DNA of 64,000 nucleotides from Zea mays (Eukaryota; Streptophyta; Magnoliopsida; Poales; Poaceae), in assembly GCF_902167145.1 (NCBI RefSeq), contig NC_050105.1:118065898-118129897 (forward strand). Reading direction: 5' to 3'. The position numbers and the translations under genes are program-made. The notes beneath the pieces are model-generated. The model was given only the letters and a program-made list of their open reading frames with translations, searched no databases and was not told the DNA's origin. Shown piece by piece: positions 1 through 11,587 of the stretch (position 1 is its first letter; every line of letters begins with the position of its first letter).

Positions 1-1975
1 GTGAGCGGCATAGGCTAGCAAAATACGAATAGACTCTAGCCTGGCCACAGGAGCAAAAGTCTCCTCAAAGTCCAAACCTACGACTTGGGCATAACCTTTT
101 GCCACAAGTCTAGCCTTGTTCCTTGTCACCACCCCGTGCTCGTCCTGTTTGTTGCGGAACACCCACTTGGTTCCCACAACGTTTTGCTTGGGACGTGGCA
201 CCAATGTCCAAACTTCATTTCGCTTGAAGTTATTAAGCTCTTCCTGCATGGCCAACACCCAGTCCGGATCTAGCAAGGCCTCTTCTACCCTGAAAGGCTC
301 AATAGAAGAGACAAAAGAGTAATGCGCACAAAAATTAGCTAATCTAGAGCGAGTAGTTACTCCCTTGCTTATATCACCCAATATCTGGTCGACGGGATGA
401 TTCCTTTGAATCGTCGCTCGAACTTGAGTTGGAGGGGCCTGTGGTGCTTCTTCCTCCATAACATGATCATCTTGTGCTCCCCCTTGATCACACGCCTCCT
501 CGAGATGAACCTGTTCATCAGTTTGAGTTGGGAGATGCACCATTGTTGAGGAAGAGGGTTGATCTTGCTCCTTTTGTTCCTGTGGTCGCACATCTCCGAT
601 TGCCATGGTGCGTATTGCGGCCGCTGGAACATCTTCTTCATCTACATCATCAGGATCAACTTGCTCTCTTGGAGAGCCATTAGTCTCATCAAATACAACA
701 TCGCTAGAGACTTCAACCAAACCCGATGATTTGTTGAAGACTCTATACGCATTTGTATTTGAGTCATAACCTAACAAAAACCCTTCTACAGCTTTGGGAG
801 CAAATTTTGAATTTCTACCTTTCTTCACTAGAATAGAACATTTACTCCCAAATACACGAAAGTATGACACGTTGGGTTTGTTGCCAGTTAGGAGTTCGTA
901 TGACGTCTTCTTGAGGAGGCAGTGAAGGTAGACCCGGTTTATGGCATGGCAAGCCATGTTCACAGCTTCCGTCCAAAACCGTTCGGGCGTCTTGAATTCA
1001 CCAAGCATCGTCCTTGCCATGTCTAAAAGCGTCCTGTTCTTCCTCTCTACCACACCGTTTTGCTGTGGTGTGTAGGGAGCGGAGAACTCGTGCTTGACTC
1101 CTTCCTCCTCAAGGTACTCCTCTACTTGAAGATTCTTGAATTCGGACCCGTTGTCGCTCCTTATCTTTTTCACCTTGAGCTCAAATTCATTTTGAGCTCT
1201 CCTTAAGAAGCGTTTTAGGGTCCCTTGGGTTTTTGTTTTATCCTGCAAAAAGAATACCCAAGTGAAGCGAGAAAAATCATCAACAATAACAAGACCATAC
1301 TTACTTCCCCCGATGCTGAGGTAGGCGACGGGTCCGAAGAGGTCCATGTGAAGTAGCTCCAAAGGTCTTGATGTGGTCATCACATTTTTGCTATGATGAG
1401 AGCTTCCCACCTATTTACCTGCATGACAAGCTGCACAAGGTCTATCTTTTTTGAAAGTTACATTTGTTAGACCTAACACATGTTCTCCCTTTAGAAGTTT
1501 GTGAAGGTTCTTCATTCCCACATGTGCTAGACAGCGATGCCACAACCAGCCCATGCTAGTCTTAGCGATTAAGCATGCATCTAGATCGGCCTCCTCCTTC
1601 GAAAAATCAACTAAATAGAGTTTGCCGTCTAGTACACCCTTAAAAGCTAATGAACCGTCACTCCTTCTAAAGACAGACACATCTACATTTGTAAATAAGC
1701 AATTGTAACCCATATTACATAATTGACTAACGGACAACAAGTTATACCCGAGCGATTCAACTAAAAACACATTAGATATGGAATGCTCGGATGAAATAGC
1801 TATCTTTCCTAGTCCTTTAACCTTGCCTTGATTCCCATCACCGAATATGATTGAATCTTAGGAATATTTGTTCTTGACGTAGGAGGTGAACATCTTCTTC
1901 TCCCCCGTCATGTTGTTTGTGCATCCGCTGTCAATAATCCAGCTTGAGCCCCCGGATGCATAAACCTGCAAGGCA
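1..1975 (-). pseudogene. Copia pol remnant of element A (protease, integrase, start of reverse transcriptase)
   Basis: Read on the minus strand, the protease active-site motif D-S-G-C is at 1921-1932, followed by the GAG-pre-integrase zinc region (W-H-R-C-L-A-H and C-A-A-C-H-A-G-K, 1411-1600). The integrase core follows, with M-D-L-F-G-P near 1330-1354, R-S-D-N-G near 1138-1162 and N-G-V-V-E-R-K-N near 1040-1070, so all three DDE residues are present. The reverse transcriptase begins near 200 with K-W-V-F-R-N-K-Q and runs off the window. A stop just after the HAGK motif (1411) and the lack of one long frame show it is decayed. Just before the protease there is an AG|GTTTATGC junction 13 nt after the gag stop, as in element B. 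Confidence 0.85.
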
Positions 1976-1977
1976 AA

Positions 1978-3098
1978 TTAGGCTTGGGTTTTAGGTACCC
2001 AACTCTTGTTGGGTCCTACAAGGTTAGTAACAATAGCCTTAGGGACCCAAATGCAAGTTTTGTCTCCCTTGCATTTTGCCCCTAATCTCCTAGCAACCAC
2101 TTTCTTATTTTTGCATGTGAGTACAAAATCAGTGTTGAAGGCATGAATAACAGTAGCATTTTCATTATGCATTTTCCTAGGCATATCTCTACCATGCACA
2201 AAGGAAGAATTTGAAGCAATCATGGAATGTGAATCATAAGCATTAAAACTCCTATTATGATAAGCATTTCTAGAAAATTTTCTATCATAAATAAATGCAT
2301 GATTCTTTTGACTACTATTAGCCATAGGAGCCTTTCCTTTTCCTTGTTGAAAATGGGTGCTCTTTGGCTTGTTAAGTTCTTGGCTTCCCTTTTAAAGCCA
2401 AGTCCATCCTTAATTGAGGGGTGTCTACCAATAGTGTAGGCATCCCTTGCAAATTTTAGTTTATCAAAGTCATTCTTGCTAGCCTTAAGTTGGGCATTAA
2501 GACTAGCCACTTCACCATTTAATTTTGCAATAGAAGTAAGGTGCTCAACACATGCATCAACATTAAAATCCTTACACCTATTACAAATTACTACATGTTC
2601 AATACATGAGCTAGATTTATTTGCTACTTCTAACTTAGCATTCAAGTCATCATTGACAGTCTTTAGACTAGAAATAGACTCATGACAAGTAGATAATTCA
2701 CATGAAAACATTTCATTTCTTTTAACTTCTAGAGCAAGAGACTTTTGCACACGTACAAATTTATCATGCTCTTCATATAAAAGATCCTCTTGCTTTTCTA
2801 GCAATCTATTCTTCTCATTCAACGCATCAATTAATTCATTGATCTTATCAATTTTAGTTCTATCTAAGCCTTTGAATAAACTTGCGTAGTCTACTTCATC
2901 ATCACTAGATTCATCATCACTTGAAGAAGCATATGCAATAGTATTTCGAGTGCTTACTTTCTTCTCCTTTGCCATGAGGTAGGTGTGATGCTCGTTGGGG
3001 AAGAGAGACAATTTGTTGAAGGCAGTGGCGGCGAGTCCTTCGTCGTCGGAGTCGGACGAAGAACAATCCGAGTCCCATTCTTTTCCAAGGTGTGCCTC
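1978..3098 (-). pseudogene. gag of element A, C-terminal half
   Basis: The frame from 3011 to 1978 gives an acidic segment (S-S-S-D-D-E-S-S-D-D-E), a long coiled-coil-like stretch rich in Leu, Glu, Asn and Lys, and the C-terminal W-V-P-K box. All of these match the gag of intact element B. The frame is also open upstream of its first ATG to 3098, where it meets the solo LTR, and the missing N-terminal half resumes at 6456. This is one gag split by an insertion rather than a separate gene. The product would have been the structural capsid/nucleocapsid protein. Confidence 0.8.
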
Positions 3099-6000
3099 TG
3101 AAGCACCCCAGATCCTCTGGGACTCAAATGTGATACAATTACTAGTCCCAGGAGGCTAGTAAACACATTTATACATCAGATAGTTCCATATCTGCTTAAA
3201 CGAGACAAACCTATAAAGGTGGCGAACAACTTTAAGAGTTGGTCCACAACTCAGGACATATCATCAGAGTGGGGCTGAAGCAGCCTGATATATGCAGCGA
3301 AGCAAATCAGCGGTCCAACAGCCACATGCAAGGTTGGGAACAGTCATAACTCTTACCCGATCTCCTTTTTCTGAAAAACAACAAATAAGCAAGGGTGAGT
3401 ACAAACGTACTCAGCAGCCCACCTTCACCCGCGGAATGGGGAAATCAGATATAATGCATGGAATATGTGGAGCTCAGGATATTTTGCAGAAACAACAATA
3501 TTTTATGCAGGGTTGTTTTGTAAAACATTTTGTATTTTTCAAAGCGTATCCTCTCCTAAAGGAGCAAGAAGTTTTTCAATATTAGAACAAAATCTCCTGG
3601 ACTAAACCATCCACGTATCTCAGCAGTTTCCCACTGGTTTTCATTTTCAAAAACAGCTACTGGACTTCCTATCCACCATAGCTCACGGCTCAACCGCCGG
3701 ACCTTTTAAAAACCATTTTTCTCAAACGCACCCTTTTTTGAAAACAAAACATTAATTGCCATACCTTACCAGACTCGTCCATTCCTGTGGACACGGACTA
3801 TTCGAATAGGTTTTCAAACTCTGCGTAGAGGTGTACACTTTACCCACTAGTCCGGTTTCTGCGATCTCACCGTCGTGAGACCCGAATGCCGAATCTCTTT
3901 CTTTCCTCGCACGTCATAACCTTAACTGTTATACCGGAAGGAGTCAGGCCACCGCCATGTCCAAACCGGACAAAACATTCCCCCTCCTTATCCTCCTGGT
4001 GCTCCCCAGCCTTCATAACCCTAGGGTTGGACCGTACGGGTTCAGATTGAGTGACTGCCCACACAGTCTCGAGTGGTTGTACTTATCATGAGTACAGGTA
4101 GTGAAGGACGACAAACCGGTCCTTATGTGAGGGGACAATCCTTCTGCTCACACCTAAACCAGCTGAGCCATCACCTTAGGCCCTCCCCTAAACCAGGGAG
4201 TCCCTGATCATCCCTACTCAAAGGTGATAAGGGTGAAAACCCTTCATCATACACATTTTGAAAAGCATTTTCTTTTGAAAACTCACACCTTTTCTCAAAT
4301 CATTTGTAACAAATATATCAGGGATTGATTGCGGCAAGCAACTGGGTGGCCATAATAACTTGTCTCAAAATCATATCATGCATAAAATAACAGGATGAGG
4401 GTTGTGGTTGAAAAATCATAGGTAATTTATGCATCAAAGGGATCCAGTGAGCTTGCCGTGCTTATCCGGTGAAGGGGGAAGAGAAGCTCGTGGAACTGGC
4501 TTCTAGCTCCACTGCCTAGCGTAGACTTGCAGATCTGGCCTCCACGAGACGGCACGAACGCTCCGATAACTATGCAACATGAACAAGCAAACATACAAAC
4601 CAACAAGTATACCAACAAATATTTAGTATAGTGGTCAGAATAGCGATATATAGATGGGTAGAGTCTTGAGTAGAATCTGTGTCATGTGGTGTTGAGATAC
4701 TGCTGGTGGTGGAGCGAAGGTGCTTACCAGGAGGGTGGACTGGAGACGAAGCGACACTATGTGTGTAGCCGGCAGAGCCGAGTAATTGAGTGGGCAGGGT
4801 GTTTGCCTTGGCTGAGGGTGTTGAGTGTGTGTGGAGAGGGAGAGGGTAGCTGGGTGTATTTATAGCTGGGTGTATGTGGTGTAGCACAGTGAAGTTCACT
4901 ATTGGTGAGAATAGTGACGAATGAATCGTCTGACTTAATATGAATAGGAGAGTTATAGGCAGAATATGGGACAAGAGTATTTTGGGAGTTTTCTGGAATA
5001 TGAACCATGCTTAAGGGATGACATGGTTGGATAGGGAATAGTTTGACAAGAACTTTAGAAACAAGAATGACTGAAATTTGAGTTTGGATGGAGGAGTTTT
5101 GGATTTTATAATCATAAGGAGAAAAAGAAAAAGAATATTCTTGGAATATTCTAGAATTTGAATATTTAGAGATATTTGGAAAATCAAAAATACAAATGTA
5201 TTTTTGAGCGGGGTGCGAGGAATTATTTTTGGGCTTTTCTTGGGCAGAGGTTTATATTGGTGGAAACTGTTCCTACCTACTGTGTCACATCAGACAGCAG
5301 TGAGGCGGGACCCAAATAGTTGGAATGCTGTGGTATTCTGGTCCGAGTGGGCTGTGGTATCTTGGGCTAGGTTTTATAGGATTGAAGACATATCCATACA
5401 AACATGGTTTGCCTTTCTTTTTGGAAGTCTAGCTTGAAAGAATCCCAAAGTTAAGCGTGCTCAACTTGGAGAAATCTAGGATGTGTGACCAGATGGGAAG
5501 TTCCCTACTGGAATGAAAATCACAGTCACCGGAGTTCGTATGACTGAAATATGGGTCTGGCTGGTCTTAGGTGGACTGGACAACATGATGGATGAGTAGT
5601 TGAAATTTGGGGTGATCGGATGATCGATGAATAGTAACGGTGAATAGTAATGATGAATAGTGATGGTGAATAGTCGTATGAACGAACGATGAACGGTGAA
5701 TAGTGACGATGAACGATGAATAGGAACTATGAACGAACGATGAACGATCGGACGAACGGACAAACAAACCATGAACGATCGGACGAACGATCGAACGATC
5801 GGACGAACGAACGAACAAACTAAGAACAGGGGGACGAACGATCGAAGAACGACCGAACGGTCCTTGTGTTAGTGTGTGCTTGTGTGGGAGGTGGAGTGGG
5901 AGTGGGCGTGTGGGGGGGGGGGGGGGAGGGAGTTGCCATGAAATGGCTTGGGGTGGGATGAGAGGAGGCCCTTGCCCCTCTATTTATAGCCATGGTGGGG

Positions 6001-6455
6001 GGATTAGGGGGAGGGATGAGAGGATTAGTGGGAGGATGAGAGGATTAGTGGGAGATTAGCATGGATTTGTCTTATATGAGTGTAATTAGCTTGTAGAGCT
6101 CACCGTATGACACCGGAGGCATACGTATACGTATGAGCATGAGGAAAGTTATGAAGAAAATATTTGTAGGGACTTCAAAAATGATCCTGAAGGTATTTCT
6201 CAGGAAGAAAATACTTGGAGATATATCAGTGTAATATTTGGGCAGTATTTCTGAAAGAGTAAAGAGTTTGAGGGTGATCACTGGGGAAATATTTGTAGGA
6301 TATTTTGAGGAGGATTTTAGAGAGAATATAGACCACTATATTTTACTTGTTGATATCAACTTGCAAACAAACATTTTGAAACAAAATTTGAAATTTATTT
6401 TGAATTTAGAGCGAGTTTGAGAATATTTCAGAATTTGAATTTTTGGGATGCTACA
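3099..6455 (-). mobile_element. Solo LTR of a long-LTR Gypsy element (Del/Tekay-like), 3357 bp
   Basis: The segment begins TGAAGCACCCC and ends GGGATGCTACA, so on the minus strand it reads TGTAGCATCCC...TGCTTCA, a TG...CA LTR. It is flanked on both sides by the 5-bp duplication GCCTC (3094-3098 and 6456-6460), and the gag of element A resumes across it. No gag, pol or primer site is present. The length fits the unusually long LTRs (over 3 kb) of maize Del/Tekay (Prem1-type) chromoviruses. Minus-strand TATAAATA boxes at about 4857-4864 and 5980-5988 support minus orientation. A solo LTR normally forms by recombination between the two LTRs of a full element. The family name is inferred; the boundaries are directly seen. 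ORFs predicted within it are not believed. Confidence 0.88.
5585..5860. repeat. Low-complexity repeats inside the solo LTR
   Basis: About 275 bp of degenerate short repeats. First come units like GGTGAATAGTRATGAT, then runs built from GAACGAACGATC and CGGACGAACGA. They give spurious open frames rich in Ser, His, Arg and Phe on the minus strand. Slippage expansion within the LTR is the simplest explanation. The homopolymer of about 14 G at roughly 5912-5926 is a further low-complexity spot. Confidence 0.75.
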
Positions 6456-7671
6456 GCCTCGCCCTTAGCCTTCTTGTAAACCTTCTTGTTCTCTCTCTTC
6501 CCATTCTTTCCTTGTTCCTGGTCACTATCATTATCGGGACAATTAGCAATAAAGTGACCAATCTTACCACACTTGAAGCAGGAGCGCTTTCCCTTCGTCT
6601 TGCTCTTGTTGGGATGCTCCTTGCGACCTTTGAGCGCCATCTTGAAGCGCTTGATGATGAGGGCCATTTCATCCTTATTTAGCCCGGCCGCCTCAACTTG
6701 CGCCACCTTGCTAGGTAGCCCCTCCCTGCTGCTTGTTGCTTTGAGAGCAACGGTTTGAGGCTCGTGGATCGGCATTGGGCCATTCAACGCCTCATCAATA
6801 TATCTTGCCTCCTTGATCATCATTCGCCCGCTTACAAACTTTCCGAGTATTTCCTCGGGCGTCATCTTGGTGTACCTAGGATTTTCACGAATAGAGTTTA
6901 CAAGATGAGGATCAAGGACAGTGAAGGACCTTAGCATAAGCCGGACGACGTAGTGGTCCGTCCATCTCGTGCTTCCATAGCTCCTGATTTGTTGACCAGG
7001 GTCTTGAGCCCGTTGTACGTTTGAGTTGGCTCCTCCCCCCTGATCATTGCGAACCTTCCTAGTTCGCCTTCCACCAACTCCATTTTGGTGATCATGGTGG
7101 CGTCGTTCCCCTCATGTGAGATCTTGAGGGTGTCCCAAATTTGCTTGGCATTATCCAAGCCGCCCACCTTATGATACTCTTCCCTGCACAAGGATGCTAT
7201 AAGAACAGTGGTAGCTTGTGCATTTTTGTGAATTTGTTCATTGATAAACATGGGATTATCCGTACTATCAAATTGCATTCCATTTTCTACTATCTCCCAT
7301 ATACTTGGATGAAGAGAGAACAAGTGGCTACGCATTTTGTGACTCCAAAATCCGTAGTCCTCTCCATCAAAGTGTGGAGGTTTACCAAGAGGAATGGAAA
7401 GCAAATGAGCATTGGAATTTTGCGGAATACGAGAATAATCAAAATAAAAGTTTGAGTTGACCATTTTCTTTTTCTCGTCGTCGTCGTCTCTTTGGGAAGA
7501 AGAGGACTCGTCGCTGTCGTAGTAGACTATCTTCTTGATGCGCCGCTTCTTCTTCCCATCCTTCTTCTTGTGACTTGAGCCTAAGTCAGTGGGCTTGTCG
7601 TCTTTTGGCTCATTGATGAAGGACTCCTTCTCCTTGTCGTTGATCACCATCCCCTTTCCCTTAGGATCCAT
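6456..7671 (-). pseudogene. gag of element A, N-terminal half with zinc knuckle
   Basis: The frame from 7671 begins M-D-P-K-G-K-G-M-V and includes the conserved L-S-I-P-L-G-K-P-P-H-F-D-G-E-D-Y capsid motif and a UBN2-like capsid region. A frameshift near 6937 moves into the frame ending at the solo LTR. That frame carries M-T-P-E-E-I-L-G and a CCHC zinc knuckle (C-F-K-C-G-K-I-G-H-F-I-A-N-C, about 6530-6575). It corresponds to roughly residues 1-430 of the intact gag in element B. The 5-bp duplication GCCTC marks where the solo LTR broke the gene. The ATG lies 38 bp inside the primer-binding site, as in element B. Confidence 0.85.
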
Positions 7672-7707
7672 CCTTTCGGGCGATTAGTCCCTTTCGTGAA
7701 GAGAACG

Positions 7708-7719
7708 GCTCCGATACCA
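7708..7719 (-). other. Primer-binding site of element A
   Basis: On the minus strand, TGGTATCGGAGC follows the LTR end after two bases. It matches the initiator-Met tRNA 3' end as used by Sireviruses, with one change from the usual TGGTATCAGAGC. The element therefore reads right to left. Confidence 0.8.
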
Positions 7720-7721
7720 AT

Positions 7722-8992
7722 TGAGAGCACCTAGAGGGGTGGGGGGGTGAATAGGTGATCCTGTAAAACTTAAAACTTATTGCCACAAAAACTTGGTTAA
7801 GTGTTAGTGCAATAGGATCAAGTAGCTGGAGAGAAGTACTTGTGGAACACAGAAACCACAGAGAGAAACAACATAGTAGACACAGTGGTTTATCCCATGG
7901 TTTGGCCAAGTACAAAACTTGCCCACTCCACGTTGTGGCGTCCCAATGGACGAGGGTTGCACTCAACCCCTCTCAAGTGATCCAATGATCAACTTGAATA
8001 CCACGGTGTTCCTTTTTCTTATCATTTTTCCCGTTTGCGAGGAATCTCCACAAGTTGGAGTCTCTCGCCCTTACAACAAATATCAAAGTGAAAGCACTAG
8101 AGTAAGGGAGGGAAGAAACACACACAAATCCCAGCAATACGCACAAACACAAGCCAAGACTTGAGCTCAAATAAAACAGAACAAGTTCACCACTAGAACG
8201 GAGCTCAAATCACTAAGAATGTCAATCGAGTGTGCGAAGATGGAGTGTGAATGATTAAGAATGCTCAAAGTATGCTTAGATATCTCCTCCATGCGCCTAG
8301 GGGTCCCTTTTATAGCCCCAAGGTAGCTAGGAGCCGTTGGAGGCATTCCAGGAAGGCAATTCTTGCCTTCTGTCGGGTGGCGCACCGGACAGTCCGGTGC
8401 ACCACCGGACATCCCCTGTTCACTGTTCGGTGCAGATCGCCTTCCTAAATTGGCGCAACCGACCGTTGAAGATTTGGAGCCGTTGGCGCACCGGACACTG
8501 TTCGGTGCACACCGGACGGTCCGGTGCCCCCATCAGTCCGTTGGCTTGGCCACACATCACGCGCGGATTGCGTGGCCGACCGTTGGCGCGGTCGACCGTT
8601 GGCTCACCGGACAGTCCGGTGCACCATCGGACAGTCCGGTGAATTTTAGCCGTACGCCACCGACGAATTCCCGAGAGTGGCTAGTTGACTAGACGCCCGC
8701 CTGGCGCACCGGACACTGTCCGGTACTCCACCGGACAGTCCGGTGCACCCAGACTGCGCAGAGTCTTGGCTGCTCCAGCCAAGTCTTTTTCCTTCTGTAT
8801 TTTCTCTGATTCTAGCACTTAGACAAATATGTTAGTACACAAAAAACAATGTACTAAGTCTAGAATCATACCTTGTATCTTGATTTTCACTTTGTGAGTC
8901 TTTGGCACAATTGAACACTTAAACCATTTGTGTTGGGCACTTAATCACCAAAATACTTTAGAAATGGCCCAAGGGCACATTTCCCTTTCACA
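7722..8992 (-). repeat. 5' LTR of element A (1271 bp)
   Basis: Read on the minus strand it begins TGTGAAAGGG and ends GGTGCTCTCA. A minus-strand TATAAAAG box lies near 8309-8316. Between 8380 and 8760 are many copies of the palindrome CACCGGACNGTCCGGTG, commonly spaced 20-22 nt. ORFs predicted here are accidental. From 8993 to 9190 there is no recognisable feature. Confidence 0.85.
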
Positions 8993-9190
8993 AACAATCT
9001 TACGTCTGGTCAAATGTTTCTTGAGAAAATCCGAATCCGAAATGATTTTATAGGAATATGGATCCCTATTAAAGGCAAATGGATGATAGTGGGGCGGTTT
9101 CCGGTAGAGGCTCCATGGATTTTGGGTTTAGTAGGTTCAGATTTGGGTTTGATTCTCCCCATAGTTTTTGGGTTCGAGGACCCAAAACTT

Positions 9191-10700
9191 ATTTTTTTTT
9201 GAAACGAACCAGACAGGAGATTATATTAATAAAGAAGAAGTGGTCCGGATCGGACTAAACAACAAACAACAGGTGGTTGGATTGGGACATCAACACGCCG
9301 ACACCATACAACTTAACTAGCCGGTTAGATTGAGACAACAACACGACACCACACTCACCGTCGACACAGAGTGCCCAAACAAACACAGGCAGCGGAAACC
9401 CCACACGAGAGCATATAAAACTGCTAAAGGTCATCATTGTCAAGCAAGGATGCAGAGCATCCAGCAACTCCGACTTCCCAAAACAGCCGACAGATGAACC
9501 AAACGAAAAGCAGACAGACAGCCCGAAGCGAAAGGTCTCAACAGGTCATCGTTGCCGAGCTCAAGGCACAGAGCAGCTCCGACTTCCAATCTTGACCCTT
9601 CGCCCTACCTCTGGTTTTTGCCCGACCTTATAAACATTCTGGACCACGAAGAAGGGAGGTTCGCCTCATGTTATCGTTGCCGAGCCACATCCCCTGACAT
9701 AGCAGCTCCGACTTCATGTTGCAAAACCCCACCTCCACCCGCGTACCAGGCGTCGAGAAGCGAAGCAACAGCCGAAGGCAAAGCTGTGGCCGAGACGAAC
9801 TTCAGAAGCGACACCTTCAGGAAAGGAGTGACGTCACCATGACGCCAGCGTCGCCTGTCCGCGATAGACCGGGCTTTCACCCAAGGAAGATAGCATTGGG
9901 GATGCGAAGCCCTCAACAGGGGAAGCGGCGCCCATGGGCGTCACTGTCGCCGAGACTTTTGCCCAAGAGCCCCAAGCACAGCGTTTGGTCGAAACCTCGA
10001 GACACAACAAGCTGCCTCCGTCGTCGCCGCTGACCCATCGTCCCTCACAATGATGAAGATTTTGGGGCCTGCCGCCACCACAACCCTGCGCTAGTCCGAG
10101 CCACTAGCCGACGCTGCTGCAGACGAGAGGAGGTCCCGCTCCAGCCTCTCCAGGCCAGAACGGCCAGAGGCGGTGGCACCCAGCCACGACCGTCGTCGAC
10201 ATAGCCAGTCGCAGTCATACCAGCCAAAGCCACGTTGTGCCGATCGCGCTAGCCGCAGCCGCAACCGTTGCTCGACGCCAGACGTCGCCCTTCCCACGCA
10301 CAGGCGCGCGCCCCTGCCTCGCGGGCACCAGATCCGGCCCGAACCTAGCCGGATCTGGGACCACCTGCCACCCGCCGCCAGGGAGGACGTCCCGCGCCGG
10401 CGACCACTCTCCAGGGGGCGAGGCGGCTGCGCCTAGCATGAGCCCACCGCCACGGCTGGACGCCACCCATGCCACAACCCGACAGATGACCCGCCGACCG
10501 CCACGGACGCAGCCATGGCCGTCACCACAGACGACACGCAGGAGCCCAGAGCCGGCAGAAACGCCCCGCCGCCGCCTTCACTGCTAGCCGCGCGAGCATC
10601 TGGCCGGCTAGCTCCGACGGCGGCGAGGTAGAGCAAGGTGGGAGAGGAGAGGAGGTGGCGGCGGCTAGGGTTGGTGCCGCCCAAGCTGGGCGACCAAGGT
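9191..10700 (-). mobile_element. LINE-like or retroposed segment (uncertain)
   Basis: The left end has a run of T (9191-9199) followed, on the minus strand, by a 3'-tail-like stretch (TTTATTAATATAATCTCC just before poly-A). This resembles the 3' ends of grass non-LTR elements. The right half (about 9900-10690) is very GC-rich with CGCCGCC runs, like a 5' leader. No reverse transcriptase or endonuclease motif was found, and I could not find a convincing target duplication. An internally deleted LINE or a retroposed transcript both fit. No ORF in it is credible. From 10701 to 10950 I see only AT-rich sequence without features. Confidence 0.35.
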
Positions 10701-10955
10701 TAGATAATTTTTTGGAATAGAGATGAGTTTGGTTTCAGGTTTCACTTTCCACCCGTGGATGTACCGTAGAGGCCCAAAAAAGTTCAGTTTTTGAATAAAA
10801 ACACATGTGTTTTGTGCATAGATTGTTTACGTAAGCTATTTTGTTCTAAGTTTCTCAGTAAACTTTATGATGCTATTTGGTTCGCATATTTATATCGTGA
10901 TATGTAACTAGTAATGTTAAATCATGTTTTTAAAGTCCAATGGTAATTAGATACC

Positions 10956-11528
10956 TATTGAGCTCCAAAATGAGCTGCGGATGGTCCGCGCCTGTGGGCC
11001 GGACGGTCCGCGCGTGCACAGAGCATATTAGGGTTCCAAGTTTTGTGCTACGGTTGTTAGCTAGATTCGTGGAATTAGCTCGGGAGATTAGTTTGTAAAG
11101 GGTCCAACCCCCCTCCTCTATAAATAGAGAGGTATACGACCGATTTGTAATCATCAATCGAATCAATAACACTTTTATCTCACATTTATTTCCTGTACAA
11201 TTAGGAGTAGTTCTAGTCTAGTTCTAGTTTAGCCTCTCAATCCCCAAATTCTCTGCTTCTCTTCGACTCTACGTCAATTAGAGGAGTCTAGGTCGGTCAG
11301 CCCGAGCCTAGACATCACCTATGATCTCTCCTCCCCGACGGGGTCCCTCCCGAGAGCGAGATCCAGGCGCCGCCGGCGATCTTTCGCCGCCCCTGCGCAC
11401 GCGCGGACCGTCCGGCCATCAGGCAGGAAACCCTAGCCTCGCGCCAGGCCGCGGACCGTCTGCCCCTGTGCAGAGAGCACCGCCGCTGGTTCGTGTTGAG
11501 TGATTGGCGCCCTAAAAAGGTGTCAACA
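10956..11528 (+). repeat. 5' LTR of element E
   Basis: It ends ...GGTGTCAACA. The start reads TATTGAGCTCC whereas the right LTR starts TGTTGAGCTCC, so the terminal TG has mutated to TA. A CTATAAATAG promoter box lies near 11117-11127. GACGGTCC-type palindromes recur, for example 10980 and 11002, 22 nt apart. Confidence 0.85.
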
Positions 11529-11552
11529 TACTTTTTGGTGACTCCGCTGGGG
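11529..11552 (+). other. Primer-binding-site region of element E
   Basis: TTTTTGGTGACTCCGCTGGG directly follows the left LTR. Similar TGGTGACTCC-GCTGGGGA stretches follow LTRs of several maize Gypsy elements. I have not assigned the tRNA. Confidence 0.55.
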
Positions 11553-11587
11553 ACAATTTCATATAGACCTATCGAGATCGGCCCTCA

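Larger units (their letters stand above)
1..8992 (-). mobile_element. Sirevirus-type Copia retrotransposon A, truncated by window start
   Basis: On the minus strand the order is LTR (8992-7722), primer-binding site, gag, then protease, integrase and the start of reverse transcriptase, where the window begins. The pol motifs and the Met-initiator-like primer site (TGGTATCGGAGC) are those of the SIRE/Opie/Ji lineage. The second LTR and the left target duplication lie outside the window, so the insertion cannot be bounded on that side. The gag is interrupted by a long solo LTR (3099-6455). Coding parts carry frameshifts and stops, so the copy looks dead. The exact family (Opie, Ji, Ruda and so on) is not decided from sequence alone. 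Confidence 0.9.

Noticed and set aside
10045..10684. Several overlapping long frames in GC-rich DNA on both strands
   Set aside because: High GC removes stop codons; no domain, no consistent codon bias, and frames overlap on both strands.
9191..10700. Complete LINE
   Set aside because: No endonuclease or reverse transcriptase motif and no target duplication, so only a weak LINE-like call is kept.
11321..11503. ORFs in LTRs rich in Gly, Pro, Ser and Arg
   Set aside because: They arise from the GACCGTCC palindromes and repeat in both LTRs with shifts.
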